This document shows, piece after piece, positions 56,067-64,000 of a stretch of 64,000 nt of DNA (position 1 is its first letter; each line of letters opens with the position of its first letter). Where the stretch lies: positions 168,530,516 through 168,594,515 of the forward strand of contig OX465281.1 of the NCBI GenBank assembly GCA_949987705.1, in the 5' to 3' direction. The position numbers were made by a program, and so were the translations under genes. This DNA comes from Thereva unica (taxonomy: Eukaryota; Arthropoda; Insecta; Diptera; Therevidae). The notes under the pieces were generated by a model. That model was given only the letters and a program-made list of their open reading frames with translations. It was not told the DNA's origin and ran no database searches.

Positions 56067-56591
56067 TCATTTACAGTATTTCGGTATTTTTGATGGTCCT
56101 GGTTCTGTGTCTCGATCCTCGTCATCCGAAATTTGTGCGGTTCCTTGTGGACCTTCAATCAATTCTGGGACATGCGAAAGTTGCAAGTAAAACAGAGAGT
56201 CGTCATCGTCGTCATTGGTGATTTCCACATATTTGTTAATGTTGGTGCAGGTTTCACCACTGCAGTGTTTACAAATGCTGGAGCACTTCAAGCCGGCTTT
56301 GCGACATCCACAAGCCGCGCCACATTTAGACATGCACGAACAAGTGATTATTTTCATTAACTCAGGAGGATTATTTTCATTAACTCCGAGGCTTTTTTGT
56401 CCAGCCCCAATTTTCGGGATCCAGGTAGTTCCCGAGCCAACTCTGGACATGATGATATGTACGAAGTATGTGCTGAGAGAGCACGCCTTTTGTGGGAGGT
56501 AATGATGAGAGGTTGTTCTTGCTTTTTGCCACGGATTTCGTAAATTTGATATAACGAAGTTTGTCAATTGATAATGTTTTTCCTCCGCCAT
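56067..56591 (-). CDS. CXC-domain protein (C-terminal type), 174 aa
   Basis: ATG 56591 (MAEEKHYQL) to stop at 56067. Residues 84-115 form a tesmin/TSO1-type CXC motif with nine cysteines (C84, C86, C90, C94, C96, C103, C107, C110, C115) around GAACGCRKAGLKCSS. CXC modules bind zinc and DNA in the proteins where they have been studied. An acidic tail (NDDDDDS, ISDDEDRDTE) follows. The N-terminal ~75 residues show no domain I can name. I recall similar CXC-ended ORFs among uncharacterised insect proteins, so this could be the last exon of a captured host gene or of a transposon protein. It sits alone in the core of the foldback element. Expression is unknown. Confidence 0.7.
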   Translation of the reverse strand: MAEEKHYQLTNFVISNLRNPWQKARTTSHHYLPQKACSLSTYFVHIIMSRVGSGTTWIPKIGAGQKSLGVNENNPPELMKIITCSCMSKCGAACGCRKAGLKCSSICKHCSGETCTNINKYVEITNDDDDDSLFYLQLSHVPELIEGPQGTAQISDDEDRDTEPGPSKIPKYCK

Positions 56592-56643
56592 AGAGTATTA
56601 CGTAAAACCTCTCTCCTACTGCAATTAGTAGGTACTGGGTTAA

Positions 56644-57219
56644 TGTAACGCCCTGAATTATATATATTTTGGGTTATTTAACAACTTTGGAAAATTATAA
56701 TAATGGGAAATAGTAGCTAAGAATCATCATTTTCGCGAAAACTAAAGCACTCCCTTTCAATATATCATATATTTTTTATTTCGATAAATTTTTAATATAA
56801 ACAATACTGTGAGTACTTCTTTTGTGGGAGAATACCTTCATCTTCCGCCCAGTATCGAATGTAGCACTTTACATGAATGTTGGCGATCGAAACATTTTTC
56901 AATAATTTCCCACTTTATTTGTCTTTTCTTGCAAATGCTCCTCTTAAAAAAGATTGCACCACCTTTTCTTAAACAGCTTTCACTTAACCTTTACTTAAGT
57001 TTCTTTGCACATGTTATTCTTTCTCGGATTCCAAAGACAGTCTCGTCCGAAAGTTTTGCCTTAAGAGTCACTTTTGTTATTTTCCGAATCTGAGGCAGTC
57101 TTGTCAAAAACTTTACTTTTAGATCCTCGAAAATGATGATTTTTAGCTACTATTTCCCATTATTATAATTTTCCCAAGTTGTTCAATAACCCAAAATATA
57201 TATAATTCAGGGCGTTACA
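56644..57219. mobile_element. MITE with ~100-bp TIRs and TAA target duplication
   Basis: TGTAACGCCCTGAATTATAT begins the left end and its complement closes the right. Inverted similarity continues for about 100 bp. TAA flanks both sides (56641-56643, 57220-57222), fitting the TWA preference of PIF/Harbinger elements. It is 576 bp with no transposase ORF. Confidence 0.82.
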
Positions 57220-58051
57220 TAAAATTCTAATCTAATTCATCCGACACGTGAAACTGGCTGGAAGCGAGTTATTCATCGAGAAGTGTCACAACCTTCGCTG
57301 TTGACTTTTCACCCGTTATGTCGCGGACCTGAAACGACATAGAGTTGCGGGCAATAGCCCATTTGAAAGATATTTTAATACCCGTGTTTCTACTGCTTAA
57401 TACATTATTATATGAGAAACCGTTAAGGAGATATTCAAAAAAAATGGCGTTATCAGTTATTTCAGGCACGTGCAGTACGAAATTTGGCGTTGGATTACTC
57501 GCAAACAATACAAGCGAGAACGATGACTAAGGGCTTATTCTAAAGGTAATCACTAGCACTATAAGTTTGGTAATCGGCATTAGCCCACCCAAATTAATAT
57601 CTCACGAATTAATCGCAAAAAACTGCATTCAACCTCAACCACCCGAACAAGTTCGAACTTTGAGCGGCCATAACTTTGAGCCAAATTAACTTACAGACCT
57701 CGTTAAGGGCTCATTTTGATCATTTTGACTTTGTATTGATCATTTTCAGCTATCATTGCACACAACCGAGTTATTTGGTATAAACGACCTCTACCTCTTT
57801 TTCAAGATGGCGGCTTTTCCCATCACACTGCGACCCCACAAACTTGGTTTTAACATTGTCAGAAGTACCCGAACAAATTCCAAAAAAAAAAAAAAACAAA
57901 ATTTGTAAATCATGAAATGCAATTTGATTTACTAATTGCACTGGACTATATGCACAAGTAGTAATCGGTATTTCAAAATTTAACTGTACATCTGTACTAT
58001 GAACTACATATGTTTTTTATAGTACCTAACGCAATCTGACACCATAGTTGT

Positions 58052-58146
58052 GACTAACCAATTTTATATGAACACATTTTGTTAATCATCTAATGCCATC
58101 TGGCATCAATAGTGCGAGTAAACACTTTTCGACTAACTAGTAGCAC
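58052..58146. repeat. Direct repeat with 53314-53407
   Basis: Same orientation, about 100 bp beyond the right end of the foldback element. Confidence 0.75.
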
Positions 58147-58424
58147 CATCTCATTTATTGAGCAATTGAAATAGCTTATAGCGCCATCTGATAGAATAAT
58201 TTTGAGTACTTACTTTTTTAGACTGAAGGAGAAAAAAAAAAGTTCGTTTCGAAATGTAAAAAATGAAAAAATAAAGAAAACGAAGAATGGTAGGGAAAAA
58301 ACTAATGGAAAAATAAATTATTTATATTGTGGTTATCGGTTACAAATGAAAAATTACTTATATTGCTTATAAAAAGGTGATAAATCGCATAATTTTATAA
58401 AAAAAACACCTTGTTTTCCATGTT
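58147..58424. other. AT-rich spacer
   Basis: No feature seen except a gcgccatctgatagaat motif resembling the direct repeat. Confidence 0.5.
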
Positions 58425-58934
58425 AAAGCCTAGTATGGAGTTCAAACGGAATTCCGTTCCCCATATAAAATACACGTAAAAAGATGCACGGAGTTCCGTT
58501 CACCCGATTTTTCCGTGTACTTTTTGTTTTGGGAGTACGGACTTCGAAGGGAATTCTGTACTTGTGAAACTTTCTAACAGATGGCTCTGCAAGGGAAATT
58601 GGAGACTTTTTTTCGTTGGACGGAATAAATAGCTAGACAATTATTCCGTTGTTGTGCTGTTGGTAATTTTGACAGAACGACAAAAAATCACCTTTTGCCG
58701 TTCTGATTCTTGAAATTTATTAAATTTTCTGTTAATTCCTTTTTTTAAATTCTGACTTTCATTAAATTCATAATAATAATTGCGGTTTAAATAAATGTAA
58801 TTACTCTTATTGAATGTTTTTTATTTATTATTATTTATTTTTTCTCCACAATATTTTCTACACGAATTTTTCCGTGCAGAATTAAATTGCAAAAATGCTA
58901 AACGGAATTCCGTTTGAACTCCATACTAGGCTTT
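58425..58934. mobile_element. MITE with ~34-bp perfect TIRs
   Basis: AAAGCCTAGTATGGAGTTC, continuing into AACGGAATTCCGTT, is repeated as an exact complement at the right end. It is 510 bp. The flanks allow a TA duplication (58424-58425 / 58934-58935). No ORF. Confidence 0.85.
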
Positions 58935-59159
58935 AGGCGTAAATAAGGCTTTAGCTGTTTGCCCTTACGAACTCGGCAAACTACCGCTTGCCTTGATACA
59001 TTTTTGTCGTAAAATGCATAGTTGGTGAGATATAGAATTAAACCCGTTTCCCTTCACTGTACGTTTAGCATAAGAGTGGGGATGACGTCATTTTGAAATT
59101 AAGCTCATAAAAATATATAAAGTCGTTTGGTAATAAAAATCGCGTGCGGTATTACGAAG

Positions 59160-59609
59160 GCCTTTTTTTCGATCTATTTACTGGACTACTAGGGCTCTAG
59201 GCCAACGCGTTACCCCACTCATCCACCCCGCTTCTACCATGTTATTGACAATAAAGTAATTTGCTCTTTATTCGCTGGCTGCGAAAGGTTCAGGGTTTAC
59301 TAATTTTAACAGTTTTTTATGCCTCACTTCGAACTCCTTTATCAGAATTAAGAGAAAATTGTACGGGACCACCGTGGGAAGTTACCCTTTCAAACAAACC
59401 AAAAAATTATTGCGTTACAAAGTTATGCATGAACAGGACCATAACCTCCTCTTTTTTTAAGTCGGTTTAAAATGACCGCATACGTACGCACGTACACAGA
59501 AACACATGCTTCGCCAAATTTTGCTTAAAATGCTATTGCCACTTTGAAAAAAGAAAATACGTTGAAAATTTCAGTTTCGATTTTCGGACCGATTACAATA
59601 TGATCCGCT
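59160..59609 (-). repeat. Dispersed repeat with tRNA-like segment, second copy
   Basis: The minus strand near 59240-59165 reads GTGGATGAGTGGGGTAACGC and GTTGGCC, a Leu/Ser-type tRNA-like A-box region with a decayed B box. The right end matches 45030-45150. Confidence 0.58.
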
Positions 59610-62216
59610 GTTAGCTCTAAGTGTGCCTTGTTTGGCAAATAAATAAATAAAACTAACTACTACCTTTTTTAAACAACTACAGGCCAGTTAACGCATTTGT
59701 AAAAACCGCCTAATTTATGGGCTGACCCAATAGGCAATAGCTTCAATGTTCAAAGGTGATTTAGGATTTTTTATGGTGTTTGAGTTAAAATCAATGAATA
59801 AGTATAAGTATTACTCAGTGTAGTTTCTGACACGTTAATAACTGCCATGTTGCCGTCAAAATGGATAAGGCTGACGCACAAGCTTCCTGACAGTGACAAG
59901 TCTAGAAAAGTCGTATTTTTGGAACATTGTTGGAGCTCACGGCGTTATCCGTAGCGGTCTTTGCAGACGTCCTCGCATTGGGAAATTCTTTGCACTCTTC
60001 AACGACGGTCTGGTTTCTGCCTTGGCGGTTTTGTAGGTACAGGCAATCTTCTCAAGAATAAAAGGCGCGTTTAAATCACCTCTTACAGATAAATTCCTGC
60101 AACATTTGCCTAAAGTTCCCGACTTTGCCTAACTTCAGAATACAATCTTTCATGGCAATTACAATAACATTACATTTTTTTGCTGTAAATCTCTGCTCAA
60201 ATCAAATTTCACTTTATCATTAAAAACATCTTCAGAACAAACGCTGCTTCTTATCTATCGATTGCAACTCAATACCAACAGTAATGGATTAGAAATTCTA
60301 GCAACGTTAATTTCATATAAAGATTCCAAAATTAAATTTTTCTGAAAGTGCATCTATACGAAACAAGCTGCGAAGCTATAATAGACAGAAAACATAATGA
60401 GACTAACGAACTACGATAACAGCTAAAATCAATATCCCCGGGTAGAGTTCCACTTAGCTAATTGCTTAACTCATTTTCATTAGTAAAAGGAGCGTACTCA
60501 AATGGAAATCTTATTTTTGTGCTCTTAAATGAAGGATTCATAGATGTTATATATCCCATAGATAAATTGAGCCTAAATACTCCTTGGTGTAAAAACCATC
60601 TTCCGTTTTCTTTTAAAAGAACGCAATCCAATAGTGAAAACGAATTAAGTGAAGATAGCTTGAAAAAGGGGTTGATACAGTGGCGGTTCGTAACGTTCAG
60701 GATGAGGGAAGCAATGCGCAAGGCAAACAATAAAAGTAAACGTATCGAAGGCTTTAACTAAAAATTAAGATATAGTGGAGTCAGGTAAGATATTTTTTTG
60801 GAACATGCACTTTATGATGGTGGCCAAGAAAAATGTTTAAACTTGAAAAAGTAAAAAAAAAATACGAATTGAAAATCGTGAATTTTTGCATTTTTTCGTC
60901 AATTTTTCAAAATAGTTTCGCTGCTAGAGGGCATTTTGCGCCTTTTCTCAGTTTCTGTTGATAATTAAAACGTCTAAAGGAAAGCTGATGAAAACTGCAT
61001 CTGCTACTTTACTGTTATTTAATTTTACATACAAATGTATAGTTTTGGCATAAAAACTAAAAACGATAGTAATAATAAACTCCTGCATACCTCGCATACA
61101 CCCGCCCCTACACCACCGTCTCCCATCAGTACATTCTCCTTGCAAAAAAAAAATACTTTGGGCAACCCGTACTCGAAAATACAATTCATAAAAATATTCT
61201 CTCTCTATCCGCTTTAGATCATTCAAAAGAATTGTAAAAATTATAATGGAAGCTACAAAGTTATCAGCTTATATTCAATAGACACCGCCTGCCACCCACT
61301 ATAAAGCCATAAGATAAAGAGAAACTTCACTTATTTTCGATCTCTTTTTTCTTGAATCAATAGCTTAAACGAAAATTCATATTTTAAGAAGAGCCAAAAA
61401 CAAATTTTCGAAGCAAAAATTTTAGGAGAAAATTTAATATTGCTCGAAACAGATTACCAGAAAACGAAGAGAATATGGTGGATACAGAATATTTCTCTAT
61501 CTTTGACTTCGCATAACCCACTGTTCTGCTGGAACAAGCTGCGTTTAGCTCAGCTTCTGAGGGTACTGTATCAACGCACACCTTTGGGTGAGTGTGAGTT
61601 CGTTTAAATTGAATGTGTTGGAGTTTTAACGTTGATTTTTTGTGGCAAAGAAGCTGGTGATATTACAGCTTCCGATGTTGTGTAAGGTGTCGGCCAAGAT
61701 AAGAGCGGCGAGAGGCACTTTAATATTTGCCGCTCTTATGAAGTTGCCTATTTGGCCAAGGGAAGCAGTGCTTCCTTTGCTTCCAAAGAGGAACCGCCAC
61801 TGGGTTGATATTAATTGCACTTTATTTCATACATTAGAGACTTTTCTTAGGTCAGGAAGGAACTTTATTCAATTAAAAATTTCACTTTTTTTTATAATTA
61901 TGTATTCAATTTTATTTAAAAAGTCCTACAAATATGAATTTTCATAAAGAAAACTTTCTTTTAGTTAAATTTTTATTTTTCTGCGAGTTGGAAACATCAA
62001 AATTAAGTGGAGTTGACGATAGCTGCAATTACAAAAAGATAATGTGCTCACTATTGTACTTAATACTTTCTGTCCCCTGTTATCAAAAATAAAAGATGTA
62101 AGGTCATCATAATCGTAGTGGAATGAGTTGGATGTAGTGGCATGAGTTCTTATATGTATTTATGATGAAGAAATTAAAGAAAATAATTGAGGTATCGTAA
62201 TCGATTTTTTTAGTAG
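59610..62216. other. AT-rich DNA, no supported gene
   Basis: Several short frames exist (for example 60462-60761 plus, 61384-61820 minus) without domains, homologous copies in the window or clear splice structure. Confidence 0.5.
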
Positions 62217-62347
62217 AAGTTTACATATTACCCTGTATTTTTGTAACCCTATTAGATATTTTCATAAATAAGGCAGCAATCTACGCAGAATACTCCCGCC
62301 TATCTAAAACTGTAAAAGTCAAGGTTTCAACCCACCCAACGTTCGGT
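62217..62347. repeat. Dispersed repeat (inverted copy of 49512-49651)
   Basis: Complement of the repeat at 49.5 kb. Confidence 0.78.
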
Positions 62348-62767
62348 GGGTAAAATCGAGATCGGATAACAATCATTTTTCTCGCCCCATCTTCACCACT
62401 TTCAAGGAATATCATTTTTTCCCTGAATGCTTTGATTGGCGCGAATATATCACAAATCAGGTTCTTTTTTATTGGAGGTTCAAGCTCAAGCTATTCACGT
62501 GTGTCACAATTATTGCTAAAGAGGCGAACCAACAGAAACTACCACCAATCCTTCTTCTCAGGAAGAAATAAATAAATTTAATTTCTATCTTTAAAGCGTT
62601 GCAATATTACTTTTTCACAAGATATCGAGCTACACTATAATACAATTCAATCCAATTATCCAATTACGATACTTTAATCCTGCATGGAGCATAGAGCGGA
62701 AACAGACAGCTCTCAGCTCTGATCATGATCTCCCAGCTGTTGAGGCCTCTGCTAATAAGGTTCTCTT

Positions 62768-62986
62768 TCATCTTGTTCTAGGTCTTCCGCCTCTACCGGT
62801 TTTTCGCGGATTCCAGTCAAGGGCCTGTTTGGCTAGATTCTCGTTTTCGCATCGCAAGGTGTGGCCAATCCAATTCCATTTTCTTCTCCTGATTTGGACG
62901 TCTATCCTTTCTTTGCCGGCACGGCGTCTTAGTTCTTCATTTGAAATTCTATCTTGCCAGCAGATTGATGAAAATTTGTAGGGCAC
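62768..62986 (-). pseudogene. LINE C-terminal fragment
   Basis: Contains WQDRISNEELRRRAG and IRRRKWNWIGHTLR, then ALDWNPRKTGRGGRPR, the typical C-terminal tail of an RTE/BovB-like or related LINE protein after the RT. Only the tail remains, so this is a 5'-truncated or broken copy. It lies head to head with the plus-strand LINE that follows. Confidence 0.82.
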
Positions 62987-63039
62987 TGTGATGAATTGGG
63001 CGACTTTCCATGTTTCGCAACGTAGAAAAGAACTGCCTT

Positions 63040-64000
63040 AACGTTGGGGACCCGGACTCCAAAGTCGGACTCGTTCGTGACTCGTCGGGGAGGATGGCGG
63101 AGACGCTGGAGGAAACCAACAAGATCCTGATGGAAGTTCATTTTCCTGGCAGCTATCTCGGGTAAATCTTGGGCTATTCGTAACAGAATGGCTACAAGGA
63201 TGAACCGAGAGGAGGCTAACGGGGTGGTGACAGAGGAAGGGGTGAGACGTACAATAGACACATTCTCTCCCTTCAAGACATCGGGGCGTGACGGAATATT
63301 CCCTGCGCTGCTTCAATGGGGCAAAGAAATCATTGCACCCAGGCTTAGGGGAATATTCGTAACCTGTCTAGCAACAGGATACATTCCGGCGGTGTGGAGG
63401 GAAACCAAAGTGGTATTTCTCCCTAAGCCAGGCAAGAAGGACTACACCGAGGCGAAGTCCTCCAGGCCGGTCAGTCTAACATCCTTTCTGTTGAAAACAA
63501 TGGAAAGAGTGGTGGCAGACCACCTGGAGAGTACTATGCTAAGGAGGCACCCTTTAAGTAGAAGCCAGCACGCTTACCAGGCTGGTAGATCTACAGAAAC
63601 GGCACTTCACCAATTGGTGCGAGTAGCCGAGGGGAACTGTATACCGGAGGCATAGCGATGGCCGTAATTATGGACATCAAAGGCGCCTTCGACAAGATAC
63701 AGTTCAACAAACTCAAAGACGCTCTGGTGAGGCGCGAGGTCAGCCCCATGATTGTAAGGTGGGTGGACAGCATGCTGAAAAACAGAGCGGTAAGGATTCA
63801 GACAGGAGATTCGTGGCTTCGAGGGAGGGTCAGCAAGGGATGCCCACAGGGCGGGGTCCTATCGCCCCTCCTGTGGAACATCACTGTGGACACTCTGCTC
63901 AGGCGGCTAGAGGTAATGGGCGTGCATACCGTTGGGTATGCAGATGATGTAGCGATTGTGGCACGTGGCAAGTTTATGAGCACTACGGCAGATATCATGA
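63040..64000 (+). pseudogene. LINE reverse transcriptase fragment, runs off window
   Basis: Plus-strand LINE of the I/R1/LOA broad group. It begins with codons for SGRMAETLEETNKILMEVHFPGS near 63090, then changes frame near 63165 and continues as EEGVRRTIDTFSPFKTSGRDG, RPVSLTSFLLKTMERVV and HAYQAGRSTETALHQLV (63188-63655). The next part shifts frame near 63645 and encodes VIMDIKGAFDKIQ, GCPQGGVLSPLLWN and the catalytic GYADDVAIV near 63940. At least two frame changes make it inactive. The 5' end is missing and the 3' end is outside the window. Confidence 0.85.

Larger units (their letters stand above)
55204..57948. mobile_element. Foldback-type element with ~660-bp inverted arms
   Basis: The arms at about 55204-55860 and 57290-57948 are inverted copies, mostly identical by eye apart from small indels. 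The terminal sequence is TAGTCCAGTGCAATTAG. TA at 55202-55203 and 57949-57950 could be a 2-bp target duplication. The 1.4-kb core holds a CXC-domain ORF (minus strand) and a 576-bp MITE. No transposase is recognised. Confidence 0.82.

Noticed and set aside
60462..60761. 99-codon plus-strand ORF
   Set aside because: No recognisable motif, and it is overlapped by an open minus frame of similar length; not enough to call a gene.
61384..61820. Two adjacent minus-strand ORFs as exons of a host gene
   Set aside because: No domain, no convincing splice sites and no second copy; kept as anonymous DNA.

Overview
The window looks like transposon-dense DNA from an arthropod, most likely an insect. No bacterial features and no convincing intact host gene are visible. 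The base composition is AT-rich, and almost everything that can be recognised is a mobile element: Ty3/gypsy LTR retrotransposons, an errantivirus remnant with an env gene, RTE-like and Jockey-like LINEs, a Helitron-like repeat, inverted-repeat (foldback/MITE) elements and tRNA-derived SINE pieces. The species cannot be named from the sequence alone.

Layout. 1-3.7 kb: the 3' end of a plus-strand gypsy element, with integrase, a 3' UTR holding a tRNA-Lys-like relic, a 1.6-kb 3' LTR, and an inverted LTR piece fused to the LTR terminus. 4.67-13.35 kb: a full-length ~3.2-kb RTE-like LINE (10-bp target duplication) split in its 5' UTR by a full-length 5.47-kb Jockey-like LINE (15-bp target duplication, poly(A) tail, apparent Inr+DPE promoter). 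14.0-27.7 kb: a ~6.86-kb direct tandem duplication. Each copy holds an integrase-less, minus-strand gypsy piece (gag C-terminus, protease, RT with YLDN instead of YLDD, RNase H) fused to LTR sequence, plus the 5' part of a Helitron-like element whose core is an array of 118-bp units. The array runs on to 29.3 kb. The 5' half of the same gypsy element (gag N-terminus, leader with a MITE, tRNA-Lys PBS, 5' LTR) follows at 29.9-33.84 kb.

33.8-36.3 kb: remnants of an RTE-like LINE, another LINE, and a short-LTR gypsy. 36.7-43.8 kb: an inverted-repeat element carrying tRNA-like heads, interrupted by a complete 5.5-kb CsRn1-like gypsy (tRNA-Trp PBS, 5-bp TSD) whose pol frame is broken only by three UGA codons. 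44.6-48.3 kb: a dispersed repeat and a 5'-truncated, decayed errantivirus (integrase, env, 3' LTR), then a SINE. 48.9-53.3 kb is mostly anonymous AT-rich DNA. 53.3-58.2 kb: a short tandem repeat, a truncated Jockey fragment, and a 2.75-kb element with ~660-bp inverted arms that encloses a CXC-domain ORF and a smaller MITE. 58.4-59.6 kb: another MITE and a dispersed repeat. 62.8-64 kb: two more LINE fragments, the last running off the window.

The observations most worth following are the nested insertion chronology, the 118-bp-array Helitron and the tandem duplication ending in it, the CXC ORF inside long inverted repeats, and the PBS/tRNA-Lys echoes in the large-LTR gypsy family.
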